Shown here one piece after another: positions 28,078-36,865 of a stretch of DNA of 64,000 nt (positions are counted from its first letter, which is position 1; each line of letters starts with the position of its first letter). The DNA is from CBFIDA01 sp965661085. Its GTDB lineage: Bacteria > Pseudomonadota > Gammaproteobacteria > Comchoanobacterales > Comchoanobacteraceae. The position numbers and the translations under genes are program-made. The stretch lies in NCBI GenBank assembly GCA_965661085.1, contig CBFIDA010000008.1, positions 1 to 64,000 on the forward strand. Direction: 5' to 3'. The notes under the pieces are model-generated. The model saw only the letters and a list, made by a program, of their open reading frames with translations. It ran no database searches and was not told the DNA's origin.

Positions 28078-29091
28078 TCAACTCCAACGACGGTGTCGCA
28101 CAACATTGAACCAAATGGCCCAACATCCATAGAAACAAACATGTACCAAAATCATCCTGTTGGAGGCCGACAACAAGCCTTGCCATAACGGTGTGGTGGC
28201 AAGCTTCAGTAAATGTAAATACATGGCATACAATCCGACAATGGCCAAGATGGATTTGAAACGCCCTAAGGCCTGGCACACCCAAGGACAACATGTTGCC
28301 CAAAGCATCATCCAAAGTAAAAACAATGAATAACTCCAATAGTCTGTTGCAAAAATCCGCCCAAAAAGTTTTTTCAGCATGGCATGTGGCCAAGCATCAA
28401 AGCCCTTGGGCATAAAACCAGACAAGTGCTCAAAGGACGCAATCGAAAAACCTGGATGCCGTGCATCCATAAAGTATATTTTTCCATCAAACAACCTATT
28501 AGGCAAGTGGCCAATGCCAGACTTACCATGCCCAATCATCAGATGTTGCTGCCCATGCTGGCCTGCTGTGGTGGCAATGATATAACGGTCCTTGAAGACG
28601 GGGTCTCGATAAAACAGCAAGTGTTGTTTGGGTAAAAACTTGTATGAACCAGGTTGTATGTTTCGCAGTCCATCGACACTGAGTGATTTTGTGGCCATAT
28701 GGACCAAGCGATCGGTCAACATGGTGGAATGACTCAACTTGATGGCACCATTGAGCACCACCACCAGCAACAAAGCTGTTGTCATCACCCACCCGATGTA
28801 TTTCTGACGCGACAATCCTTGGGTCTGCATGGCTTGCCACTCGTAGGCATCTAAGAAATCACGCTGTGTGTAAATCAGCGCAATCGGTGCAGCAAGGGGC
28901 AACGTTGTTTTGATGGCGGTTGGCACAAAGCACAGCATGATCCAAACGAAATGCGACAAACGGCCCGACGCCAACAACCAATCATCAAGGTATTTGGCCA
29001 TGGTCAACATCAAAAAAACAAACGTCAAGCACCCCATGAACAACAGCACACGCTGCAAGAATCGTCTCAACCAATAACCAAATAGTATCAT
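28078..29091 (-). CDS. lptF: LPS export ABC transporter permease LptF
   Basis: First of the two YjgP/YjgQ-family subunits of the LptB2FG extractor. N-terminal membrane segments (FGYWLRRFLQRVLLFMGCL, then a second and a third), a coupling helix around YEWQAMQTQGLSRQKYI, a periplasmic domain with PGSYKFLPKQHLLFY and three C-terminal segments are visible. The 337 residues start at ATG 29091; upstream TTG and GTG codons in frame (29118, 29112) lack ribosome sites too. No pepA is seen on the other strand, which is the usual divergent neighbour in gammaproteobacteria. Confidence 0.88.
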   Translation of the reverse strand: MILFGYWLRRFLQRVLLFMGCLTFVFLMLTMAKYLDDWLLASGRLSHFVWIMLCFVPTAIKTTLPLAAPIALIYTQRDFLDAYEWQAMQTQGLSRQKYIGWVMTTALLLVVVLNGAIKLSHSTMLTDRLVHMATKSLSVDGLRNIQPGSYKFLPKQHLLFYRDPVFKDRYIIATTAGQHGQQHLMIGHGKSGIGHLPNRLFDGKIYFMDARHPGFSIASFEHLSGFMPKGFDAWPHAMLKKLFGRIFATDYWSYSLFLLWMMLWATCCPWVCQALGRFKSILAIVGLYAMYLHLLKLATTPLWQGLLSASNRMILVHVCFYGCWAIWFNVVRHRRWS

Positions 29092-29158
29092 GTCAGCACA
29101 CAAACCGAACACTTTCAAATCATGTGAACATTAACACATTTGATTGCTTGTTGCCATC

Positions 29159-32100
29159 TCATGTCGGATTGGCAGGGTTTATTGGTGTTTTTCTTTCGAG
29201 GCCACTTCCACCATCATTGCGAGAAACTGTTGCTCGCGAAGCATTAACTCTTAAACTTTGTGCTTGAACATAAGATTTCTTGCAGCACCCTACAACGCTG
29301 TTTTTTGCGGCTGATACCAGACCTATAAAGAACCCGGCTAAACCTTTTGTCATATGCCATAGGCCTGATCCAGACGAGATGGCTTCACAAGCATCTGTAT
29401 CACCATCATGAGGTAAAGATTTAGCCTCTCTGTTGAGAGACGCTTGTAAATCTTCACCCCCCGCATTTGAGCTAGGATTCGATAACCTGGCCTCTTCTTC
29501 AGAAATTTTCGCGTTTACAAGCGCACCAATCTGGCGTTTTACCGCATCATGCTTTCCTTGTTTCTCATCACCAAATGATATCACAGAGAAATGACCCTTT
29601 TGATCCTCTGATAAATGCTTGAGAAAGGCACGACCTTCACACTGTGATTTTGCAATTTTGCGCATGGTCGGTTTATCTTCTGATTCGGATGACCAGGTTT
29701 GGCGCGAACGCGTGTAAAGCTCAAAGTGTGGGTGCACCTTCATTTTCGCATGCGCTTCTTTAACAATATTTTCCAATGACTTGCGTGGCTCACCCACATA
29801 TGCTTTTAGAACACTTTCTAAAAACTTGGGCAAGCGCTGATATTGCTCAAACTCTTTGCCATCAGGGCTTGTCTTGTCATCAGGGCTTTCAAAGCCTACA
29901 AGACAAGACAATTCGGCAGCATGAGGCAATTTTTGATCTCGCAGCCTTGCTTGTTGAGCACGCTTCAAAACACGCATGGCTTTGCCGTCAAGTATCCCCT
30001 TGTTATCCTTATCATTTCGCCGATGCAAAATCTTCAGTGTTTCATTGAGCACATGATGACATTGCTCTGCCATTTTCTCATCAGAATCATTCTTATCCAA
30101 AACACAATAATGAAATGGCCAAAACAATGTCTCAGGTGGGCATTCACCAAAGTCGTCTGCATTGAATGCTGTCACTTTGCGGTCGTGGAGAAACCGATAC
30201 AACCGTGTATGTACAACAACGTGCTCTGCATAATAATCAATCAAGTTCCACAAAGTCTCAGGGGCATCGGTTTGATAAGCCTCACACCACACTTTAAAGG
30301 CGGAAAAAGTCATGCCATTGGCCCTGAGAAAACTCATATGTTCTAATAATCTTTGTTGCCGGGGGTGATTGCCTATTTTGTCATGCATTTTATCAGCACG
30401 GTCCAATTTTTCATCAGTAAGTGAATGAATTTGAACAAAAACATCAAAAAGGAATGGTCCGCCAAACTTCAACGATGGCATTTTTTTCATACGTTTGAGT
30501 AAAGGACCCAGCAAAGTGTCTTCATAAGGTGTCGTATCAAAAGAGCCATCCTCACATATCTTGGGCTGACTGATGGGATGACCTTCGTAACCAATCAACC
30601 AACGTGCAATCAAAGATGCCGCATGCTTCACACTCTTACTGTACATAAGGCCTTTTTGCTCAGAAACCACACCCGAGAAATCTGTGTTCTTAAGCAAACA
30701 CGATGTTTGTACGATCACATCAATCAATTGATCAACCAATGCTTTAGGCCCTTGCGTTAAACCCCTTATTTTTCTGAACAATTCCTTGGCGAGAACAGCC
30801 TTTTGAGGTATCATGTTTTCAACAGACTTGATTTGAGCAATAAGGTTAAACGACGACTTGTCATCTCTTCTGCGGTCTTTTTTTATCGATGGCAATTCAC
30901 ACTTGATGTCACCTGCATGCTCAGTCGCACCTACAAACAAAGCCCTCATTTTTTCCGTATCTTGCTTGTAATCCATGATTGGCCCTAACAACGAAAAGTG
31001 ACGAAAGACATTAAACGTAATCAGGTGCCGTATACCAGGACAACTGCGTATCATCTGCCTCCAAGCAAAAAAAGCAACCGGCACAAACATGGCAAGATCA
31101 AAACAAATGGTGGCTGTCAAATGATTTCGCTCCAAACCAAAAGTCGTAAAAACCGACGTTAAAATCATTTGCATACAAAAAAACTGTAGCATGTATAAAT
31201 TTTGTGCTTCTGAAGCGGCCATGATGCCGGCATCACTTGTAGGTCTTCTACGCTTTAGGATTCTAGGGCATAGCAATGTGAACAGCATAGACCAAGAAAC
31301 AGGAGATGAAATAACATGAGCAATGCCTGGTGTAAGAGAACGCTCAACAACAGACATATTTTGAAGCTCACCGGTCACCACAGAGGCCAACAAGCACACC
31401 AGAGGCCAAACAGGAAACTTCTGAGATGGATCAGGCGATTGCATAACATTGTATACGAACAATGCAAACCAAGTTAAAGGAGACAAGATGACATAAGAAA
31501 TGCCTGACGAAATGTGACTCTGAACACCAGATGTGCTCTCCAGCATACAGGTCATCAATATGGCCAAGCCTTGTAGGCATATCTGAAGCCTAAAATGCTG
31601 ATTGCGCATGAGGCTTTGTGGGCCAGAGCCCAACTGATCTAAGACGGTATTCACATTGGTGTCATGGTGACGATCACCATGATTCTCATCCCGATGCGTG
31701 ACCAACCATCCCAACATGGGGGGGGCCAAACAAAAACCCGCATAAGACAAAATGTTCAACACAGAAAGACCATGCAGTTGGGCACCTTGCATATGATTGA
31801 TTGAAAATGCTGCCAAAAACATTGAGGCAAGAAGGACCCTTGCAGCCTTAAAGTTGTCTGCAACACTGAATGCACCTCTAGAAAACTGAGACAGGGCCCA
31901 AAACCATTTCAAAGCTCTCACTTTAAGGTGATAGAGTTTTACTGCGACCCGCGTTGATTGCCCATGGTCCTTGGCTTCAGACACAGACAAAACGGGCATG
32001 GACATACCTTCCTGGTATGCAAAACCCGCCATCATAGCTAACAAACGATCCCTACTCCTCGCTTTCAATTTTACAAGCTTGCTGGGGGTATGCCCCATAA

Positions 32101-32419
32101 AAATTTCAAAAAGAGAATCTCTTAAACACCCATCACCCCTGTTGGGCAGCAGTGCGGCTTCGATTGGATGGTTATCCTGATGAATCAAATTGACCAAACG
32201 TTTTGCTTCTCCATCATCTAAGCTCTGCTTGTTCAATAAACCCTCGATGTCTTTGCTCAAAGACACTTCGATTTCATTGCGCTGCAATATTGTTTTCAGA
32301 CACCCCAAATAGGCCCGTTTGAATGCTTGTGCATTGGGCTGTAACAGCTTAGAAAACAATTGTTGAATGGCCTCTTGTGTTTCAGACCAGGAAAATTTAG
32401 CAGGTTGATTGGCAGGCAT
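29159..32419 (-). CDS. Orphan 1086-residue protein with a multi-pass membrane region
   Basis: I do not recognise this protein. A helical N-terminal part (1-190) is followed by six to eight hydrophobic segments between about 193 and 456, a long charged soluble part (460-1025) and a last hydrophobic stretch near 1030-1055. The membrane part holds an internal repeat: GISYVILSPLTWFALF at 306-321 and GIAHVISSPVSWSMLF at 365-380. Composition is richer in Lys, Arg and Ser than its neighbours. AAAGGAAA lies before the ATG and a strong promoter upstream, so it is expressed as a single gene. The size and lack of a known domain fit a lineage-specific secreted or surface factor, but nothing proves it. 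Confidence 0.8.
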   Translation of the reverse strand: MPANQPAKFSWSETQEAIQQLFSKLLQPNAQAFKRAYLGCLKTILQRNEIEVSLSKDIEGLLNKQSLDDGEAKRLVNLIHQDNHPIEAALLPNRGDGCLRDSLFEIFMGHTPSKLVKLKARSRDRLLAMMAGFAYQEGMSMPVLSVSEAKDHGQSTRVAVKLYHLKVRALKWFWALSQFSRGAFSVADNFKAARVLLASMFLAAFSINHMQGAQLHGLSVLNILSYAGFCLAPPMLGWLVTHRDENHGDRHHDTNVNTVLDQLGSGPQSLMRNQHFRLQICLQGLAILMTCMLESTSGVQSHISSGISYVILSPLTWFALFVYNVMQSPDPSQKFPVWPLVCLLASVVTGELQNMSVVERSLTPGIAHVISSPVSWSMLFTLLCPRILKRRRPTSDAGIMAASEAQNLYMLQFFCMQMILTSVFTTFGLERNHLTATICFDLAMFVPVAFFAWRQMIRSCPGIRHLITFNVFRHFSLLGPIMDYKQDTEKMRALFVGATEHAGDIKCELPSIKKDRRRDDKSSFNLIAQIKSVENMIPQKAVLAKELFRKIRGLTQGPKALVDQLIDVIVQTSCLLKNTDFSGVVSEQKGLMYSKSVKHAASLIARWLIGYEGHPISQPKICEDGSFDTTPYEDTLLGPLLKRMKKMPSLKFGGPFLFDVFVQIHSLTDEKLDRADKMHDKIGNHPRQQRLLEHMSFLRANGMTFSAFKVWCEAYQTDAPETLWNLIDYYAEHVVVHTRLYRFLHDRKVTAFNADDFGECPPETLFWPFHYCVLDKNDSDEKMAEQCHHVLNETLKILHRRNDKDNKGILDGKAMRVLKRAQQARLRDQKLPHAAELSCLVGFESPDDKTSPDGKEFEQYQRLPKFLESVLKAYVGEPRKSLENIVKEAHAKMKVHPHFELYTRSRQTWSSESEDKPTMRKIAKSQCEGRAFLKHLSEDQKGHFSVISFGDEKQGKHDAVKRQIGALVNAKISEEEARLSNPSSNAGGEDLQASLNREAKSLPHDGDTDACEAISSGSGLWHMTKGLAGFFIGLVSAAKNSVVGCCKKSYVQAQSLRVNASRATVSRNDGGSGLERKTPINPANPT

Positions 32420-32448
32420 GATGTTGGCTTTCCTTTTTTTTATTTATG

Positions 32449-32477
32449 ACATTACGACAAAACACATAAAAAGTCAA
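32449..32477 (-). promoter_or_regulatory. Sigma-70 promoter of the 1086-residue orphan
   Basis: On the minus strand TTGACT (32472-32477), a 17-nt spacer and TAATGT (32449-32454) lie 30 nt before the start codon at 32419. Confidence 0.72.
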
Positions 32478-33113
32478 GATCCCAATGACCTATGCGCAAA
32501 AACAAGCACGCTTTTGGCCATGTTTTTTGTGGCTCCAACAGCACGCAGGCCTCGCCATCGGCATGCTGGATTCTCGAAACATTTAAAAATATATCAAGAC
32601 AAGGCAGGTCTTTGGCAAATGGATCTGATATGTTTGACCCGACAATACAAATGCGCATACATGCCGGTCATCAGCATGGCAAGCACACACAGAGCCAGCA
32701 CACTTCAACCCACAATACACACACACGCCAGGATAACGTGCACCAAGAAATTGGATCATGGATTTTTCAATGTTGGCCAGGTTCTGGTTCACGAAAGCTT
32801 CCAGTGATCAGCGAAGAGCGCGACAAATGCGCAAACACGATGATGACAACACATTGTAATCCACATGACCCGTGCCAACATCAGCAACGCGTATTTTAAG
32901 AAAACAAGAGATCAATAAACACGTCATGGTGTTCTTCAAAAAACCACTCAATGATCATTTCATCATCTCATGTGAACCGTCTGGTCCATGAGACCTGACA
33001 TCAAAACAAGCGTTTCAATGCATCCAAAATCTGGCACAACACCTTGGACAAGCATGGCGGATGACGGCGTTGGGTACCATGCTGTAACGCCCCAGATCGA
33101 GACCAGCAAAACG
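32478..33113. other. Intergenic region before pta, no supported gene
   Basis: About 640 bp. Two overlapping plus-strand frames (32409-32807 and 32492-32899, about 130 codons each) exist but have no ribosome site, overlap each other and read as His/Cys/Thr-rich sequence unlike known proteins. The first also starts within the orphan gene. The stretch around 32690-32720 is a simple ACAC-rich tract. I see no RNA gene. Confidence 0.45.
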
Positions 33114-33143
33114 TTACCAAATTTTGAAAGAATGTGCTACAAT
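33114..33143 (+). promoter_or_regulatory. Candidate promoter of pta-ackA
   Basis: TTACCA (33114-33119), an 18-nt spacer and TACAAT (33138-33143) lie 32 nt before the pta start. The -10 is good and the -35 only moderate. Confidence 0.42.
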
Positions 33144-33174
33144 TGGTGACAAACAATGTCGAGTGGTCAATAGA

Positions 33175-35295
33175 ATGCGTAAAAATATCTTTGTGTTTGC
33201 AAACGAAGCACAGTCTGGAAAATCGTTGGTCAGCCTGAGCTTGCTGCGCTGCTTGCGTCATCATTTTTCCAAAGTTGGGTTTTTTAGACCCATCACCGTG
33301 CACGGCTTGCACAAACAAGAAGACCCACACATCCAGGCGGCCAAAGCATTTTTTCACATCGATGCAGATGATGATCAATTGGCAGGCATCGATCATCATC
33401 AGATTGAAGAACATGTGCGCCACAACACCACTCAAGAAGCACACCAAAAAATTTTCAGCGCGTATCAAGCATTGTCACATGAATACGAAGTCATGATCTG
33501 TGACAGCGCATCACTCAACCAAAGCCTTCACCACATTGAACTGCAACTCAATCTAGACATCGCCGTAAACTTAGACTGTCAAATCCTCTGTGTCATTCAT
33601 GGCCACAACAAAACATTGATTGAGATTGGCGATCAAGTCTTACTGATGAGCCAGCTTTTAAAACAACATCAATGTGATGTCATGGGCATGATCATCAACC
33701 GCGTCATGCCGATTCAAATGCCTGCCCTGAAAGACCATTTGGCTACATTGCCCATCACATATCCTTTGCTGGGCGTCATTGCTGAAAACAGCAAGCTCAA
33801 CAAACCAAGCATTCGGGACATTCAACAATTGCTACAAGGTGAAGTGCTCTGGGGTGAGGACCAACTGCATCGCACGGCACAACAACACATCATTGCGGCC
33901 AAGCACCCCAGCACGTTTCTAACCGTCAACTACACCAAAGAAGAAAGCTTGGTCATCACGCCTGGTGATCGGCAGGACATTCTGCTCAGCTGCATTCTGG
34001 CAGATCAATCCAAATTGTATCCCAACATCGGGGGCATTGTGCTCACAACAGGCATCAAACCCGACCCAACCATTGCACGCATCATTGATGGTCTTGAGCA
34101 CACGCCCCCCATCATTTCAACCATGCACAACACTTTTGAAGTGGCAGCAAAACTCTTTTCGGCCCATTACCCAACAGCACTGTTCAGTCAAGAAAAATTA
34201 GATTATGGCACCGAACATGTGCTGAAAGAACTCGATCCCACGCCTTTTTTAGAACGCCTCAATAAACCACGCAAAGCAAAAATGACACAGTTCATGCTCA
34301 AGCACCTGCTCACCCAGCACGCACACCAACACCCCTGTCATATTGTATTGCCAGAAGGTACAGATTTGAGAGTATTGCAAGCAGGCATCGCATTACACCG
34401 ACATTACGGACTGACCATCAGCTTGCTGGGAAACATTGATACAATGCAGCACATGGCAGGCAAACATCAATTGAACACCGATGACCTCCATTTCATCACA
34501 CCCAATGCCTCCCCAAATTTTGAGCGCTACGCCAAACACTTACATAAAAAACGCGCCCACAAAAACATGACACTGGCCATTGCCAAAGACATGCTGCTTA
34601 ACCCCAATGTGTTTGCAACCTGCATGGTGGACATTGGTGATGCCGATGGCATGGTCTCTGGCGCAGCACACACCACCAGTGAAACCATCCGACCCGCATT
34701 GCAAATCATTCGCGCAAAACCCGATGTGCCAACGGTCGCTTCCATGTTTGTGATGTGCATGCCCAACAAAGTTCTGATTTATGCCGATTGTGCCATCAAC
34801 ATCAATCCCGATGCCCAACAACTTGCTCACATTGCGATGATGGCCGCAGACATGGCCACACATTTGCAACTGGCGCCACGTGTGGCGATGCTTTCGTATG
34901 CATCCGGCACATCCGGCACAGGCACAAGTGTCGACAAAGTCAGGCAAGCCACCGATATCGTGAAAAAAGCACGGCCTGGCATCAACATCGTTGGCCCCAT
35001 CCAGTATGATGCAGCCGTTGACCCAACTGTGGGGCAAAGCAAAATGCCCAACTGTGACATTGCAGGACAAGCCAATGTGCTGATATTCCCAGATCTAGAC
35101 ACAGGAAACAATACCTACAAAGCTGTACAAAGAGAAGCCCGAGGACTTGCTGTTGGGCCAATATTGTTGGGTCTCAACAAGCCTGTCAATGATTTGAGTC
35201 GAGGCTGCACATCCTCTGAAATCATCATGACATCTTTGATCACAGCATTGCAGGCATATCATGTCAAGCATGTACAAGGCAACACACCATCATGA
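33175..35295 (+). CDS. pta: Phosphate acetyltransferase, long form
   Basis: Converts acetyl-CoA and phosphate to acetyl phosphate and CoA. The 706-residue protein has the three-part layout of E. coli Pta (714): an N-terminal BioD-like P-loop domain (FVFANEAQSGKS), a DRTGG-type regulatory domain (about 215-330) and the C-terminal catalytic domain with VLPEGTDLRVL, DIGDADGMVSGAAHTT and SYASGTSGTGTSVDKVRQAT. The ATG at 33175 is chosen because the N-terminal strand starts there. The long form suggests allosteric control of acetate overflow. The stop overlaps ackA by 4 bp. Confidence 0.95.
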   Translation: MRKNIFVFANEAQSGKSLVSLSLLRCLRHHFSKVGFFRPITVHGLHKQEDPHIQAAKAFFHIDADDDQLAGIDHHQIEEHVRHNTTQEAHQKIFSAYQALSHEYEVMICDSASLNQSLHHIELQLNLDIAVNLDCQILCVIHGHNKTLIEIGDQVLLMSQLLKQHQCDVMGMIINRVMPIQMPALKDHLATLPITYPLLGVIAENSKLNKPSIRDIQQLLQGEVLWGEDQLHRTAQQHIIAAKHPSTFLTVNYTKEESLVITPGDRQDILLSCILADQSKLYPNIGGIVLTTGIKPDPTIARIIDGLEHTPPIISTMHNTFEVAAKLFSAHYPTALFSQEKLDYGTEHVLKELDPTPFLERLNKPRKAKMTQFMLKHLLTQHAHQHPCHIVLPEGTDLRVLQAGIALHRHYGLTISLLGNIDTMQHMAGKHQLNTDDLHFITPNASPNFERYAKHLHKKRAHKNMTLAIAKDMLLNPNVFATCMVDIGDADGMVSGAAHTTSETIRPALQIIRAKPDVPTVASMFVMCMPNKVLIYADCAININPDAQQLAHIAMMAADMATHLQLAPRVAMLSYASGTSGTGTSVDKVRQATDIVKKARPGINIVGPIQYDAAVDPTVGQSKMPNCDIAGQANVLIFPDLDTGNNTYKAVQREARGLAVGPILLGLNKPVNDLSRGCTSSEIIMTSLITALQAYHVKHVQGNTPS

Positions 35296-36467
35296 TCATA
35301 TTGGTATTGAATGTTGGCAGCTCTTCCATCAAATACACCATTTTTGAGCAAAACGAGACCACATTGTGCGTCCTGGATGCTGGTCAAATAACGGGGATTG
35401 GTACCGCGTGGGCAACATGGTCGGCCAACATCAACTCCATAGAATGTATGGATAAAGCCAACCTTTCTGATCACGAGTCAGCCTTATCTTTGCTGGCAAA
35501 ACATCTGCACACACATCATGCCATCACTTGTGTGGTCCATCGCGTGGTACATGGTGGACCCAAACTGGATCGTCCCTGTTTGATCAATGCCGACACCTTA
35601 CAAATCATTCGTGAAGCCATGCCTTTTGCACCATTGCACAACCCCATCCAATGCTTGGCCATTGAACAAGCACAAACAACATTTGATACAGCGAAACATG
35701 TGGCCGTGTTTGATACGAGCTTTCATCATACCATACCCCCACATGTACACACTTATGCCCTGCCAGAAACGATGCGCACAGACGGTCTCAGAAAATATGG
35801 CTTTCACGGCAACAGCTATGGCCATGTGTTGGCACAGGCCCAGGCACATTTTCAAAAAACTGCCCTCAATTTGATTGTGTGCCATTTGGGGAGTGGTGCA
35901 AGTGTGTGTGCCATACGTGATGGTCATGCTTTTGACACAAGCATGGGGTTGACGCCATGTGGTGGCCTCATGATGGGCACAAGACCGGGAGATATGGATC
36001 CTGGCGTATTGATGCATCTCCTCAAACACCATGACATGGACCATGATGCATGCATCTCAATGCTGAATCATGACAGCGGCTTAAAAGGCTTGTGTGGCCA
36101 CAACGACATGCGGACGATTGAAAATCAAGCCCTACAAGGCGATACAGCGGCACAACTGGCTCTAGACGCCTTTTGTCATAAAGTGCAATTTTACATCGGC
36201 GGCTACCATGGCATTCTTGGCCATGTGGATGCATTGATCTTCACTGGTGGCATAGGTGAAAATGCACCCAGCATTCGTACCAAAATCTGCCAACCCCTAC
36301 AAAATCTTGGCTTCATGCTTGATGTGACAAACAATTTGAAAAAAGCCACCCCCAGCTTACAGGCACTGCATCACAAAGAAAGCACACATCCGATTTTTGT
36401 CATACAAACCGATGAAGAACGCCACATGGCGATGGCGGCCATGCCACTGCTCAAGCATGGGCATTGA
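35292..36467 (+). CDS. ackA: Acetate kinase
   Basis: Makes ATP and acetate from acetyl phosphate, or the reverse, completing the Pta-AckA pathway. The 391-residue product has the ASKHA-fold phosphate motif LNVGSSSIKY, CVVHRVVHGG (substrate Arg), VFDTSFHHTIP (catalytic Asp), HLGSGAS and MGTRPGDMDPG (transition-state Arg), and FTGGIGENAP. The ATG overlaps the pta stop as ATGA, so expression is coupled. Confidence 0.97.
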   Translation: MIILVLNVGSSSIKYTIFEQNETTLCVLDAGQITGIGTAWATWSANINSIECMDKANLSDHESALSLLAKHLHTHHAITCVVHRVVHGGPKLDRPCLINADTLQIIREAMPFAPLHNPIQCLAIEQAQTTFDTAKHVAVFDTSFHHTIPPHVHTYALPETMRTDGLRKYGFHGNSYGHVLAQAQAHFQKTALNLIVCHLGSGASVCAIRDGHAFDTSMGLTPCGGLMMGTRPGDMDPGVLMHLLKHHDMDHDACISMLNHDSGLKGLCGHNDMRTIENQALQGDTAAQLALDAFCHKVQFYIGGYHGILGHVDALIFTGGIGENAPSIRTKICQPLQNLGFMLDVTNNLKKATPSLQALHHKESTHPIFVIQTDEERHMAMAAMPLLKHGH

Positions 36468-36865
36468 GGCAAATTCACCCCTATGCACTTGAAGTGTCGA
36501 GCACACAATGACACATCGCGCACAACGCAGGCCTGCATCATAGACATCACCACCAAACCAAACTTGGTGACACAATGCAGTATCCAAAAGTAATTCAAAC
36601 ATGTTGGCCAGATAGACCCATCAACATATGGGGGTGCCATCTCCAATTTTTTGTGAAACAAAAATAAAAATGCACACGAACATGACATCTGCTTTCATTT
36701 TTATCCGTGCGTTTGCCTGCATGACAGCCGACGACAATGCAACCATGTCCGGATACGCACCATACCAAACCTCAAAGGAAACCGCACAGATCGTACGTGG
36801 ATAAAAGGATGACGCATTGCACAAGATGGTATACACTGTAGGGATTTTCAGCAAGAGACACCATC
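36468..36865. other. Intergenic region before valS, no gene seen
   Basis: About 400 bp with only short, His/Met-rich chance frames. A TATACA at about 36831 may be a -10 for valS, but no -35 fits it well. No terminator hairpin after ackA was found by eye. Confidence 0.45.

Noticed and set aside
32409..32899. Two overlapping plus-strand frames before pta
   Set aside because: No ribosome sites, mutual overlap, and a low-complexity His/Thr composition; one starts inside the upstream gene.
34540..35070. 176-codon minus-strand frame opposite pta
   Set aside because: Cys/His/Gly-rich shadow produced by codon bias of the conserved pta catalytic domain.
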